NCBI RefSeq assembly: GCF_010858045.1
Contig: NZ_JAAGVC010000022.1
Span: forward strand, 1 to 64,000
Source: Nocardia cyriacigeorgica
Lineage (GTDB): Bacteria; Actinomycetota; Actinomycetes; Mycobacteriales; Mycobacteriaceae
Reading direction: 5' to 3'
Length of the DNA stretch: 64,000 nt
Part shown: piece by piece, positions 18,729-27,751 of the stretch
How positions within the stretch are numbered: position 1 is the stretch's first letter
Layout: the number at the start of each line of letters is the position of its first letter
Notes under the pieces: generated by a model
What the model saw: only the letters and a program-made list of their open reading frames with translations
Told to the model about the DNA's origin: nothing
Databases searched by the model: none
Made by a program: the position numbers and the translations under genes

Positions 18729-20180
18729 GTGACCTCTACCTCGCTCGATGAGCACGAAAAGCCCGACAACGACAACGCGGTGACGACGGACCGACCCACT
18801 GGCGGCTGGCGTGAGTTGCTGTCGCCCAGCCACTTCGCGAGCGTGGCGATCCTGGCCGGTGGCGTCGCGCTCTATGCGATGAATCTGTATTTCACCGCCG
18901 CCCTCATGCCATCCATCGTCGATGACATCGGTGGCGCCGACTATTACGCGTGGGTCGCCACCGGATTCCTGATGGCGGCGGTGATCGCATCAATGCTGGT
19001 CAGCCGAATCCTCGGACGCCGAGGCGTGCGGGGGGCGTACCTGGTCGGCTTCCTCACCTTCGGACTGGGCGCGGCGTTGAATGCGCTGAGCCCGACAATG
19101 GAATTGCTCCTGGTCGGGCGCGTCGTACAGGGTTTCGGCGGCGGGTTGCTGGCCGGGCTCGGCTACGCGGTGATCCGTGCGGCGCTGCCTGCCCACCTGT
19201 GGGCCAGGGCCGCCGGTCTGGTATCGGCGATGTGGGGGGTGGGCACGCTGGTGGGCCCGACCCTGGGCGGGGCCTTCGCCCAGGTCGGCGCCTGGCGCTG
19301 GGCCTATGCCCTGCTCCTGCTCGCCGCGATGGTGCTGGCGATGCTCGGTGTCCGCGCCCTGCCACCCCGGACCGCCGTTGCCACCGAGCGCAGCAACGTG
19401 CCGCTGCTGTCGCTGGCGTTGCTCACGGCCGCGGCGGCGGTGTTCAGCCTCAGTTCCACGGTGGCGTCCGGATGGCCGACCGCGGGCTGCATGATCGCGG
19501 GCGCCGTCTTGCTCGGCGTGTTCCTCGCCGCCGAAAAGCGTGGCAGGTCCTCGGTGCTGCCGCGCTCGACCTATCAGCGCGACAATCCGCTCAAGTGGGT
19601 GTACCTCACCGTCGCCGCCCTGTGCGCGGGCGTGATGACGGAGAACTTCATTCCACTGTTCGGTCAGGAGCTCGGCGCTCTGGCGCCCTTCGCCGCCGGG
19701 CTACTCGGCGCCGCTCTGTCCGTCGGGTGGGTGGTATCTCAGCTGTTCAGCGTCGGCCTCGGCCCGGCCGCCGCGCGACGGGCCATCCGGACGGCGCCGG
19801 TTCTCCTCACCGGCGGACTGCTCGTCTACGGGCTCGCTCAATCCGACGACGCCGCCATCATCGTCGTACTACTGTGGGCCGCAGCTCTTTTCGTGGCCGG
19901 TACAGGTATCGGCCTGGCCTTCCCGCACCTGAGCGTGGCCGCGATGGCCAGTACGACCGACGAGAACGAGGGCGCCAAGGCCGCGGCGGCGTTGAGCACC
20001 ACCCAGCTCATCGCCTACACCGTGACCTCCGCCATCGCCGGCACTTTGGTCAACCTGGGCGGGGATTCGGTCGTGAATTCCGCACGGCTGATGACCTTCG
20101 GGATCGCGGCCATCACCGTCGCCGGAACGATCACCGCGGTGCGGGCCACAGCTCGGAACCGACCGACGGCGGGCCGGTAG
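18729..20180 (+). CDS. MFS transporter, probable SoxR-regulated drug exporter
   Basis: A 483-residue membrane protein of the major facilitator superfamily with about 12-14 helices after a 35-residue polar N-terminus. The motif-A-like loop reads SRILGRRGVRGAYLVG and motif C-like sequence GVGTLVGPTLGG supports an antiporter of the drug:H+ group. It starts at GTG 18729, very close to the expected transcription start. Co-location with SoxR suggests it removes redox-cycling compounds; the substrate is not shown. Confidence 0.88.
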   Translation: MTSTSLDEHEKPDNDNAVTTDRPTGGWRELLSPSHFASVAILAGGVALYAMNLYFTAALMPSIVDDIGGADYYAWVATGFLMAAVIASMLVSRILGRRGVRGAYLVGFLTFGLGAALNALSPTMELLLVGRVVQGFGGGLLAGLGYAVIRAALPAHLWARAAGLVSAMWGVGTLVGPTLGGAFAQVGAWRWAYALLLLAAMVLAMLGVRALPPRTAVATERSNVPLLSLALLTAAAAVFSLSSTVASGWPTAGCMIAGAVLLGVFLAAEKRGRSSVLPRSTYQRDNPLKWVYLTVAALCAGVMTENFIPLFGQELGALAPFAAGLLGAALSVGWVVSQLFSVGLGPAAARRAIRTAPVLLTGGLLVYGLAQSDDAAIIVVLLWAAALFVAGTGIGLAFPHLSVAAMASTTDENEGAKAAAALSTTQLIAYTVTSAIAGTLVNLGGDSVVNSARLMTFGIAAITVAGTITAVRATARNRPTAGR

Positions 20181-20186
20181 ACGGCT

Positions 20187-20226
20187 CGGTCCCGGCAGAA
20201 CCTGGCGGGGTTCACGACCGGGACCG
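20187..20226. terminator. bidirectional hairpin between MFS and YciI-like genes
   Basis: CGGTCCCGG (20187-20195) pairs with CCGGGACCG (20218-20226), with a nested GAACC/GGTTC stem inside the loop. It lies between convergent stop codons at 20180 and 20247, so it can end both transcripts. Confidence 0.6.
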
Positions 20227-20246
20227 CGTCGGCGCTTCGCACAACG

Positions 20247-20504
20247 TCAGCCGGTGATCTCCCACTCGTACACCGTGACCTCCGAGGCTCCGGTGGTGTG
20301 CACCGGATCGGTGAAGACGATCTCGCGCGCCTGGTCGAGCGAATCGGCCAGCACGATATAGGCGCCACCGGTGCCGTCGGTGAATCGGCCGGTTTCCTGC
20401 AGCATGCCCTTGGCCCGCAGTTCGGCGAGGAACTGCTTGTGCGGTTCCACGACCGCCGGATCGAACCGAGGCGTGCGCATGACCATGACCAGGTACTTGT
20501 GCAT
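20247..20504 (-). CDS. YciI-like protein
   Basis: An 85-residue ferredoxin-fold protein of the YCII/DGPF group: MHKYLVMVMRTP at the start, PHKQFLAELRAKGML, and a C-terminal VTVYEWEITG strand. The ATG overlaps the nusB stop (ATGA), so it is coupled to nusB. Members are sometimes dehydrochlorinase-like or ECF-sigma associated, but no specific role can be given. Intact. Confidence 0.85.
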   Translation of the reverse strand: MHKYLVMVMRTPRFDPAVVEPHKQFLAELRAKGMLQETGRFTDGTGGAYIVLADSLDQAREIVFTDPVHTTGASEVTVYEWEITG

Positions 20505-21013
20505 CACTGCTCCGGCTCGGGCCGCGGCGCGCGGGTGGCCGCGGCGGCGGCGCGGACCTGCGGCGCCACCAGCACCACCTGACCGAGCACACCGTTGACG
20601 AACGACGGCGAGTCGTCGGTGGACAGCTCCTTGGCCAGTTCCACCGCCTCGTCGACCGCCACCACCGGCGGCACATCGTTGGCGTGGAACAACTCCCACA
20701 CCGCGATCCGCAGGATGGCGCGGTCCACGGCGGGCAACCGCGACAGCGTCCAGTCCTGCAGATAGGACTCGATGGTGCCGTCGACCCGGTCGAGATCATC
20801 GGCGACGCCTTCGACCAGCGTGCGGGTGTAGGCGTGCACCGGTGCGACCGCCTGATCGGTGACCGACAACTCGACCCGCTCGTCGATCAGATCAGCGGGG
20901 TCGATATCGCGGGCTTCGGCTTCGAACAGCAGATCCACCGCGCGGCGCCTGGCCTTGTGGCGTGCGCCGAGTTTCTTGAATGCGGGTTTCTTCTCCGCGG
21001 GCTGGTCCGCCAT
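20504..21013 (-). CDS. nusB: transcription antitermination factor NusB
   Basis: RNA-binding factor that acts with NusE (S10) on boxA of rRNA leaders. The 169-residue all-helical protein starts with a basic segment (KLGARHKARRRAVDLLFEAE) and has the conserved LPAVDRAILRIAVWEL and VAVDEAVELAKEL helices and SPSFVNGVLG. A short Ala/Pro tail follows. Six bases separate it from efp, matching the mycobacterial efp-nusB order. Confidence 0.96.
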   Translation of the reverse strand: MADQPAEKKPAFKKLGARHKARRRAVDLLFEAEARDIDPADLIDERVELSVTDQAVAPVHAYTRTLVEGVADDLDRVDGTIESYLQDWTLSRLPAVDRAILRIAVWELFHANDVPPVVAVDEAVELAKELSTDDSPSFVNGVLGQVVLVAPQVRAAAAATRAPRPEPEQ

Positions 21014-21019
21014 GCGGCG

Positions 21020-21583
21020 TCAGGAGTTGACGCGGCTGATGTAGCTGCCGTCGCGGGTGTCGATCTTGAGCTTGTCGCCCACATTGATGAACAGCGGGAC
21101 CTGCACCTCGGCGCCGGTCTCGATGGTGGCCGGCTTGGTGCCCGCGCTGGAGCGGTCGCCCTGCAGACCCGGCTCGGTGTGGGTGACCTCGACCTCGATG
21201 GAGACCGGCAGCTCGATGAACAGCGCCTCGCCCTCGTGCATCGCGATCTGCACGCCCATGTTCTCCAGCAGGAAGCCACCGGCCTTGCCGACGATGTTCT
21301 CGCCCAGGTGGATCTGGTCGTAGGTCTCGCCGTCCATGAAGATGTAGTCGGAGCCGTCGTGGTACAGGTAGGTCATATCGCGACGGTCGACGGTCGCGGT
21401 TTCGACCTTCACACCAGCATTGAACGTCTTGTCGACGACCTTGCCGGAGACCACGTTCTTCAGCTTGGTCCGCACGAAGGCGGGGCCCTTGCCCGGCTTC
21501 ACGTGCTGGAACTCGACGATCTGCTGGAGCTGATTGTCGATCTTCAGCACGAGGCCGTTCTTGAAGTCGCTGGTGTCCGCCAC
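21020..21583 (-). CDS. efp: translation elongation factor P
   Basis: Relieves ribosome stalling at polyproline. The 187-residue protein has the three beta-barrel domains. Its tip loop reads HVKPGKGPAF; this palindromic PGKGP form with lysine is the type reported for actinobacteria, where the lysine may work without modification. The THTEPGLQGDRSSAGTKPA stretch is the domain III signature. The GTG at 21583 is chosen because it begins the conserved sequence and follows GAGGAGAT. pepQ is 35 bp upstream. Confidence 0.96.
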   Translation of the reverse strand: MADTSDFKNGLVLKIDNQLQQIVEFQHVKPGKGPAFVRTKLKNVVSGKVVDKTFNAGVKVETATVDRRDMTYLYHDGSDYIFMDGETYDQIHLGENIVGKAGGFLLENMGVQIAMHEGEALFIELPVSIEVEVTHTEPGLQGDRSSAGTKPATIETGAEVQVPLFINVGDKLKIDTRDGSYISRVNS

Positions 21584-21618
21584 TGTCTTCGGATCTCCTC
21601 GGTTCTCGGCGACCGGCG

Positions 21619-22746
21619 TCACTCGACGACGGTCAGGTCTTTGCTGGTGCGGGTGAGCAGTTCCGGGCCCCCTTCGCGCACCACGAGCGTGTCCTCGATC
21701 CGGACCCCGCCGCGGCCGGGAAAGTACACACCTGGTTCGACGGTCACCGCCACGCCAGACAGCAGTGTACCCGTGCCCGCTTTCGCGATTCCGGGCGCTT
21801 CATGGATACGCAGTCCGACCCCGTGTCCGAGTCCGTGCACGAACAACGCACCGTGGCCCGCGGCGTCGATGACGGCGCGGGCGGCGCCGTCCACATCGGC
21901 GACCGGCACGCCAGGTCGCAGGGCTTCGCGGCCTGCCCGCTGCGCCTCGCGCACCAGTTCGTAGACCTCGCGCTGCCAGTCGGCCGGCGGGCCGAGCACC
22001 AGGGTCCGGGTCATGTCCGAGTGGTAGCCGCCGACGACCGCACCGAAATCGAGTTTCACGAAATCGCCCGTCGCCAGCACCGCATCGGTCGGGCGATGGT
22101 GTGGAACGGCCGAATTCGCACCCGCGGCGACGATCGTCTCGAAGGCGACGGCTTCGCCGCCGTGTTCGAACATCGCCCATTCCAGGTCGCGGGCCACCTG
22201 ACGTTCGGTGCGACCGGGTCGCAGCGCGCCGCGCTCGAGCAGGGTGGCCAGCGCGGCATCGCCGACCGCGCACGCCGCGCGCAGCCGGTCCACCTCGTAA
22301 GCGTCCTTGACCATGCGCAACTGCTCGACGAGCCCGGGCGTGGCGACCAGTTCCAGACCGGTGCTGAGCTCCTCGAAGCCGCGGTGCTCGTCGACGGTGA
22401 CCACGTGACTCTCGTAGCCGACCCGGCCGAGTTGCCACTCCCCCGCGAGTTCCACCACGCGGCGGGCACACGCGCGCACGATGTCGGCGTGCAGGTCGGG
22501 CACCTGCTCGGCGACCTGGGTGCGGTAGCGGCCGTCGGTACTGATGACGGTGCGATCTTCGGCGCCGTGCGCGTCCCAGGAGGACACCAGCAGCGCGGCG
22601 TTCGAGCCGGTGAAGCCGGTCAGGTACCTGATGTTGACCAGGTCGGTGACCAGGAGCCCGTCGATCTCGTTCTCCACCAGCAGGCTGCGCAGCGCGCTTC
22701 GACGCGCCGCGTAGTCGGGCCGCAGCCCCGCAGCATCAGCAGACAT
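21619..22746 (-). CDS. pepQ: Xaa-Pro peptidase (M24 family)
   Basis: Cytoplasmic metallopeptidase of 375 residues that cleaves X-Pro bonds; placed before efp as in mycobacteria. The N-terminal creatinase-like domain is followed by the pita-bread domain with metal ligands in KLDFGAVVGGYHSDMTRT (two Asp), HGLGHGVGLRIHE (His), VTVEPGVYF (Glu) and VRIEDT (Glu). Complete, with all five ligands. Proline peptidase and EF-P in one unit is a recurrent pairing around proline metabolism. Confidence 0.93.
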   Translation of the reverse strand: MSADAAGLRPDYAARRSALRSLLVENEIDGLLVTDLVNIRYLTGFTGSNAALLVSSWDAHGAEDRTVISTDGRYRTQVAEQVPDLHADIVRACARRVVELAGEWQLGRVGYESHVVTVDEHRGFEELSTGLELVATPGLVEQLRMVKDAYEVDRLRAACAVGDAALATLLERGALRPGRTERQVARDLEWAMFEHGGEAVAFETIVAAGANSAVPHHRPTDAVLATGDFVKLDFGAVVGGYHSDMTRTLVLGPPADWQREVYELVREAQRAGREALRPGVPVADVDGAARAVIDAAGHGALFVHGLGHGVGLRIHEAPGIAKAGTGTLLSGVAVTVEPGVYFPGRGGVRIEDTLVVREGGPELLTRTSKDLTVVE

Positions 22747-22797
22747 GGATCAAAGCTACCGCCGTCTTCCGCGGGCTCGACACCCAAGCATGTTTTG

Positions 22798-22829
22798 GGA
22801 GTACACTCCGATTTACTAGTTCACTCTCA
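22798..22829. promoter_or_regulatory. tandem operator-like repeats before the MMPL gene
   Basis: GGAGT-AC-ACTCC (22798-22809) is a palindrome, and a related TAGTTCACTCTC lies at 22818-22829. The outer bases TTTGGGAGT and ACTCTCAAA also form an inverted repeat around both. This fits binding by the TetR protein encoded after the transporter. Confidence 0.5.
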
Positions 22830-22846
22830 AATAGGTGGTGTCTCCT

Positions 22847-25081
22847 ATGTCAGTGCTGCTCTATCGGCTGGGAATCGGAAGTTTCCGGCGCCGCGGCCTG
22901 GTCGTGGTGGTGTGGCTCGCGGTGATCGCCGGGGCGATCGGGGCAGCGGCCACGTTGTCCGGGCCGACCTCGGACACGTTCACGGTGCCCGGCACCGAAT
23001 CGCAGCGGGCCATCGATGTGATGGCGCAGCGCTTCCCCGACGCCGCCGCGAACGGCGCGACGGCGCGGGTCGTGCTGGTGGCCCCTGAGGGCACGCGCCT
23101 CGAGGACGCCAGGCAGACGATCGACCAGGTCCGGGACCGTCTGGCCGTCGGGCCGAATGTCGCGCGGGTCGGCGAACTCGGCCCCGACGCCATCGCCGCT
23201 GATGGGCGAACGGGTCTGATCGAGGTGTCGTATCGGGTGAGCCGGGAGGAACTGACCGAGGCCGATCGCGACGCCGTCGCCGAGGCGCTCACTACCGCCC
23301 GCGAGGCCGGTATGACCGCCGAGGCCGGCGCCGACGCTGCCGCCGCCCCCGACGAGGGCGCGGGCGAAACCATCGGCGTGCTGGTGGCGGCGGTGGTGCT
23401 GCTGATCACCCTCGGCTCACTGCTCGCGGCCGGGTTGCCGCTGCTGGTGGCGGCCGCCGGGCTCACGGTCGGGCTGGCCGCGATCACCGCGGCCAGCGGC
23501 TTCGCCGACCTGAACACCGATACCTCGGCGCTGGCGCTGATGCTGGGCATCGCGGTCGCCATCGACTACTCACTGTTCATCATCCTGCGTTACCGCCAGC
23601 TCGCGGCGGCCGGCTACGCCCTGCCCGAAGCGGCAGGTCAAGCCGTCGGACGGGCCGGTTCGGCGGTGCTGTTCGCCGGACTCACGGTCGTCATCGCTCT
23701 GGCCGGATTGACCGTGGTGGGGATCCCCGCCCTCACTCAGGTGGGTCTGGCGGCGGCGTTCACCGTCGCCATGGCGGTGATCGCGGCACTGACGCTGCTG
23801 CCCGCGCTGCTGGGCTGGGGCGGTGAACGGCTGGTGCGGGTGCGCGGCCCGCGCCGCGGCACCGGGCCCGCCCGGATGACGATGGGCAGGCGATGGGCCG
23901 CCACCGTGGTCGCGCACCGGCTGCCGGTATTGCTCGGTGCCACAGCGATTCTGCTGCTCGCCGCGGTGCCCGCGCTGGATCTGCGGCTCGGCTTCCCCGA
24001 TGACGGCACCGCGCCGGCCGACACCACCCAACGCAAGGCCTACGACCTGATCGCGGACGGGTTCGGTCCCGGCGCCAACGGCCCGCTCACCGTGGTGGTG
24101 GACGCGGGCGCCGACGCTGCCGCTCCCGCCGCGGCCGCCAGGGTGCGCACGATCATCAGTGGCATCGACGGCGTGGCAGCCGTCGCGCCGCCGGTCTTCG
24201 ACGCCACCGGCGCCACCGCGCTGCTGGCAGTGGTACCCGGACACGGCCCGGCCGATCCCGCCACCACGCGGGCACTCGAGGCCATCCGTGACGAGGCGGG
24301 CAGCGCCGCGCTGCCGGGTGATGCGCGGGTGATGGTCACCGGCCAGACCGCTCTCGATATCGACTCGTCGGCGAAATTGCGGGCCGCGCTGCTGCCCTAT
24401 CTCGCCCTGGTCGGCGGCCTGGCCTTCGTGCTGTTGATCCTGGTCTTCCGTTCCGTACTGGTGCCACTGGTCGCGGCCGCCGGTTTCCTGCTCAGCGTGG
24501 CGGCCACCTTCGGCGTGGTGGTCGCGGTGTTCCAGTGGGGCTGGTTCAACGATCAGCTGGGTGTGCAGTCCTCCGGCATCATCGTCAACCTGTTGCCGGT
24601 GATGCTGGTGGGCATGGTGTTCGGGCTGGCGATGGATTACCAGGTGTTCCTGGTGACGCGTATGCGGGAGGAACATCTGCGCGGGCAGAGCACCGATGCC
24701 GCGATCGTCGACGGCTTCGCCGCGGGCGCGCGGGTGGTCACGGCCGCGGCGATCATCATGATCAGCGTGTTCGCCGGATTCTTGTTCTCGGCCACCCCGA
24801 TGGTGCAGTCGTTCGGTTTCGCCCTCGCGGCCGCGGTGCTCTTCGATGCCTTCCTGGTGCGGATGACGGCGGTGCCCGCCATGATGTCGCTGCTCGGCCG
24901 GCACGGCTGGTGGCTGCCGCGCTGGCTGGATCGGCTGCTACCCGAGATCGACGTCGAGGGTCGCAACCTCGACGATCTCGACGGTGCCGCTCCCCGTGCC
25001 GTGACGCCGGCCGCGCGCGGCGCACGAACCGTGGGCGCGGCCGCTGTTGCAGAATCGAGTCAGCCGCCGTCGCGGGATTGA
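22847..25081 (+). CDS. MMPL-family RND transporter
   Basis: A 744-residue inner-membrane exporter with two MMPL halves, each with one helix, a periplasmic domain and five further helices. Conserved sites include the proton-relay-like GIAVAIDYSLFIILRYR in half one and GLAMDYQVFLVTRMREEH in half two. It is the short form without a long C-terminal domain. Start ATG 22847 follows AGGTGG; a GTG 12 bases earlier is less likely. Substrate could be a lipid or a drug. The TetR gene 21 bp downstream is the likely regulator. Confidence 0.9.
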   Translation: MSVLLYRLGIGSFRRRGLVVVVWLAVIAGAIGAAATLSGPTSDTFTVPGTESQRAIDVMAQRFPDAAANGATARVVLVAPEGTRLEDARQTIDQVRDRLAVGPNVARVGELGPDAIAADGRTGLIEVSYRVSREELTEADRDAVAEALTTAREAGMTAEAGADAAAAPDEGAGETIGVLVAAVVLLITLGSLLAAGLPLLVAAAGLTVGLAAITAASGFADLNTDTSALALMLGIAVAIDYSLFIILRYRQLAAAGYALPEAAGQAVGRAGSAVLFAGLTVVIALAGLTVVGIPALTQVGLAAAFTVAMAVIAALTLLPALLGWGGERLVRVRGPRRGTGPARMTMGRRWAATVVAHRLPVLLGATAILLLAAVPALDLRLGFPDDGTAPADTTQRKAYDLIADGFGPGANGPLTVVVDAGADAAAPAAAARVRTIISGIDGVAAVAPPVFDATGATALLAVVPGHGPADPATTRALEAIRDEAGSAALPGDARVMVTGQTALDIDSSAKLRAALLPYLALVGGLAFVLLILVFRSVLVPLVAAAGFLLSVAATFGVVVAVFQWGWFNDQLGVQSSGIIVNLLPVMLVGMVFGLAMDYQVFLVTRMREEHLRGQSTDAAIVDGFAAGARVVTAAAIIMISVFAGFLFSATPMVQSFGFALAAAVLFDAFLVRMTAVPAMMSLLGRHGWWLPRWLDRLLPEIDVEGRNLDDLDGAAPRAVTPAARGARTVGAAAVAESSQPPSRD

Positions 25082-25102
25082 GCACAGGGAGTGGGGTACA
25101 CG

Positions 25103-25783
25103 GTGAGGTCGTCGGTCGGAGATCAGCAATCCGCAGCTGCCGGAAAGCCATCCTCGCGGCCGGCGGCCGACCGGTCGGCCGTGTCTCCGGGCGCGGCGAA
25201 GCCCACCAAGGGGCTGCGCGAGCTCAAGAAGGCCAGGACCGCTGCTGCCATCCAGCGCCATGCCATGACCCTGTTCGAGGCCAATGGTTATGACGCCACG
25301 CCGGTGGAAGCGGTCGCGGCGGCGGCCGAGGTCGCCCCGAGCACCGTGTACCGCTACTTCCCCACCAAAGAAGATCTCGTGATCTCCGACGAGTACGACA
25401 ACGTCATGTTCACCAAGCTGGCCGAACAGCCCGCCGAGGCGAGCGTGGTGGAATCGTTGCGCGGCGCCTTTCACGAGGTCACCGCGGAGATGTCGGAGGC
25501 CGATATCGAGCTCGGCCGGCGCCGGACCCGGCTGATGCTGTACGAGCCGGGCCTGCGCGGAGCCACCCTGACCAATCTGCTCGCCATGGAACGCGCGATC
25601 GCCGACTTGGTCGCCCAGCGCACCGGACGCGACGGCGACGATCCGGAGATCGCCTGGTTCACCGGCGCCGTCATCGGAATCGCGCTCGGGTTCATGCGTC
25701 GCTGGGCCGATAACCCCGACCTCGACGTGGTATCGGTGTTCGACGACGCGCTCGACCGCCTCGCCACCGGGCTCACCTTCTGA
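25103..25783 (+). CDS. TetR-family regulator
   Basis: A 226-residue regulator with a long disordered N-terminal arm (about 45 residues), then the helix-turn-helix TPVEAVAAAAEVAPSTVYRYF. Start chosen at GTG 25103, which has GGAGTGGGG upstream; GTG 25091 has its purine run too close. It follows the MMPL gene by 21 bp and is probably co-transcribed with it, forming an autoregulated exporter pair. The inducer is unknown. Confidence 0.85.
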   Translation: MRSSVGDQQSAAAGKPSSRPAADRSAVSPGAAKPTKGLRELKKARTAAAIQRHAMTLFEANGYDATPVEAVAAAAEVAPSTVYRYFPTKEDLVISDEYDNVMFTKLAEQPAEASVVESLRGAFHEVTAEMSEADIELGRRRTRLMLYEPGLRGATLTNLLAMERAIADLVAQRTGRDGDDPEIAWFTGAVIGIALGFMRRWADNPDLDVVSVFDDALDRLATGLTF

Positions 25784-25879
25784 CACCTGCGAATCGGACG
25801 GTATTCACAGCCGTCGCGGTTATCCCCAATCGGCGCCAGGCAGCTCCCGCGACGCTGACCCACCTGTCACTGTCGACAG

Positions 25880-26437
25880 ATGGGAACCTTCGCGCTCATC
25901 GCGCTCGCCGCCTGGTGTATGGCGTTGAGTGTCAGCGATATTCGGCACCGGCGGCTGCCCGATCTGCTCACCGGACCCGGCGCTGCCGTCGTGCTCGGGT
26001 ATGCGGCAGGCACCGGCCGACTCGCCGCGGCACTCGTCGGGGCAGTGCTGCTCTCCGTGCCGTATCTCGTGGTGCATCTGGTGACACCGGCGGCGTTCGG
26101 GGCGGGCGATGTCAAGCTCGCGGTCGGGCTCGGGGCGGCCGCCGGGATGTGCGGCGGCCAGGCATGGGTGGCTGCCGCCGTCGGCGCACCGGTGCTGACC
26201 GCCGTCGCGGGGGCCGCAGTGCTCGTAGTGCCGCGAGGCGGACGGAGCCGGTGCAGCGCGGCCACCGATCCGATCGCTCCATCGGCCGGATCGGTCGGTG
26301 CCCCGCGGCCGCCGCACCGCCCACGAACCATGCGCCGCCCCCGCGCGCCGGCGACGCCGTCGACCACAGGTCCGGTCACCCTGCCGCACGGCCCGTCGAT
26401 GTGCGTGGCGACGCTGCTCGCGGTGGGCTTCGGGTGA
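25880..26437 (+). CDS. prepilin-peptidase-like membrane protease (A24 family)
   Basis: A 185-residue protein with about four to five helices. The two aspartates of type IV prepilin peptidases are visible in SDIRHRRLPDLLT and FGAGDVKLAVGLG. It lacks the N-terminal methylase domain, as in TadV/CpaA-like minimal peptidases. The last third has an Arg/Pro-rich loop followed by LPHGPSMCVATLLAVG, resembling the final helix of the family. No pilin or Tad genes are in the window. A similar gene (Rv2551c, from memory) sits beside aroE in M. tuberculosis. Confidence 0.75.
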   Translation: MGTFALIALAAWCMALSVSDIRHRRLPDLLTGPGAAVVLGYAAGTGRLAAALVGAVLLSVPYLVVHLVTPAAFGAGDVKLAVGLGAAAGMCGGQAWVAAAVGAPVLTAVAGAAVLVVPRGGRSRCSAATDPIAPSAGSVGAPRPPHRPRTMRRPRAPATPSTTGPVTLPHGPSMCVATLLAVGFG

Positions 26438-26533
26438 TCGCGCGGCAACCATTCGGCGCAGGCGGGAAGGGTGCCGCTGATCACGGTGGACCGGTTTCCC
26501 GGCCGAGAGCGTCCACATGGGAAGATGGACGGC

Positions 26534-27751
26534 GTGCTGCGCTGGATAACTGCTGGAGAATCCCATGGTCCCGCTCTCGTCGCCATCCTCGAGGGGATGG
26601 TGGCCGGTGTCGAGGTGACGTCGGACGAGATCTCCGCACAGTTGGCGCGCCGTCGGCTCGGGTACGGGCGCGGCGCCCGGATGAAGTTCGAGGCCGACAA
26701 GGTGACCATCGTCGGCGGTGTCCGGCATGGACGCACCATGGGCGGCCCGGTCGCCATCGAGGTGGCCAACTCCGAATGGCCGAAATGGACCACGGTCATG
26801 TCCGCCGACCCGGTGGATCCGGCCGAACTGGCCGACCTGGCACGCAATGCCCCGCTGACCCGTCCCCGCCCCGGCCACGCCGACTACTCGGGCATGCTCA
26901 AGTACGGCTTCGACGATGCGCGCCCGGTGCTCGAACGGGCCAGCGCCCGCGAGACAGCGGCCCGCGTCGCGGCGGGCACGGTGGCGCGCGCGTTCCTGCG
27001 CCAGGCCTTCGGGGTGGAGGTCGTCTCGCATGTGGTCTCGATCGGCACCGCCGCCAACACCACCGGCCATGTCCCGTCCGCCTCCGACCTGGAGGCGATC
27101 GACGCCAGCCCGGTGCGCGCCTTCGACGCCGAGACCGAAGCGGCGATGATCGCCGAGATCGAGGCCGCCAAGAAGGACGGCGACACCCTCGGCGGCGTGG
27201 TCGAGGTCGTGGTGGAGGGACTTCCGGTCGGGCTCGGCTCGTTCACCAGCGGCGAGAACCGTCTCGACGCGCGGCTGGCCGCCGCGCTCATGGGCATTCA
27301 GGCGATCAAGGGTGTCGAGGTGGGCGACGGTTTCGAGACCGCGCGCCGGCGCGGCAGCCAGGCCCACGACGAGATGAAGCCCGGCCCCGACGGCGTGCTG
27401 CGCTCGACCAACCGGGCCGGTGGCCTGGAAGGCGGCATGACCAACGGCGAGGCCCTGCGGGTGCGTGCGGCGATGAAGCCGATCTCCACGGTGCCGCGTG
27501 CGCTGTCGACGGTCGATATGAGCAGCGGCGAGGAAGCCGTCGCGATCCACCAGCGCTCGGATGTGTGCGCGGTGCCCGCGGCCGGTGTGGTGGCCGAATC
27601 GATGGTGGCGCTGGTGCTCGCACAAGCGGCACTGGAGAAGTTCGGCGGCGATTCGCTCGCCGAGACCTCCGACAACATCACCAGCTACGTCAAGCGCATC
27701 AGCACCCGTCCGCATGTGGCGCCGACCGACGCGGACAGTCGGGCACGATGA
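26534..27751 (+). CDS. aroC: chorismate synthase
   Basis: FMN-dependent enzyme converting EPSP to chorismate, the end of the shikimate pathway. The 405 residues include LRWITAGESHGPALV at the start, RRRLGYGRGARM, RPRPGHADYSGMLKYG and RSTNRAGGLEGGMTNG, all family signatures. GTG 26534 is chosen since it begins the conserved sequence and has GGGAAG nine bases upstream; ATG 26525 is possible. It is first in the coupled aroC-aroK-aroB set. Confidence 0.96.
   Translation: MLRWITAGESHGPALVAILEGMVAGVEVTSDEISAQLARRRLGYGRGARMKFEADKVTIVGGVRHGRTMGGPVAIEVANSEWPKWTTVMSADPVDPAELADLARNAPLTRPRPGHADYSGMLKYGFDDARPVLERASARETAARVAAGTVARAFLRQAFGVEVVSHVVSIGTAANTTGHVPSASDLEAIDASPVRAFDAETEAAMIAEIEAAKKDGDTLGGVVEVVVEGLPVGLGSFTSGENRLDARLAAALMGIQAIKGVEVGDGFETARRRGSQAHDEMKPGPDGVLRSTNRAGGLEGGMTNGEALRVRAAMKPISTVPRALSTVDMSSGEEAVAIHQRSDVCAVPAAGVVAESMVALVLAQAALEKFGGDSLAETSDNITSYVKRISTRPHVAPTDADSRAR

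Noticed and set aside
25880..26437. Type IV pilus or Tad locus
   Set aside because: Only the small prepilin-peptidase-like gene is present; no pilin, ATPase or secretin genes are near it.
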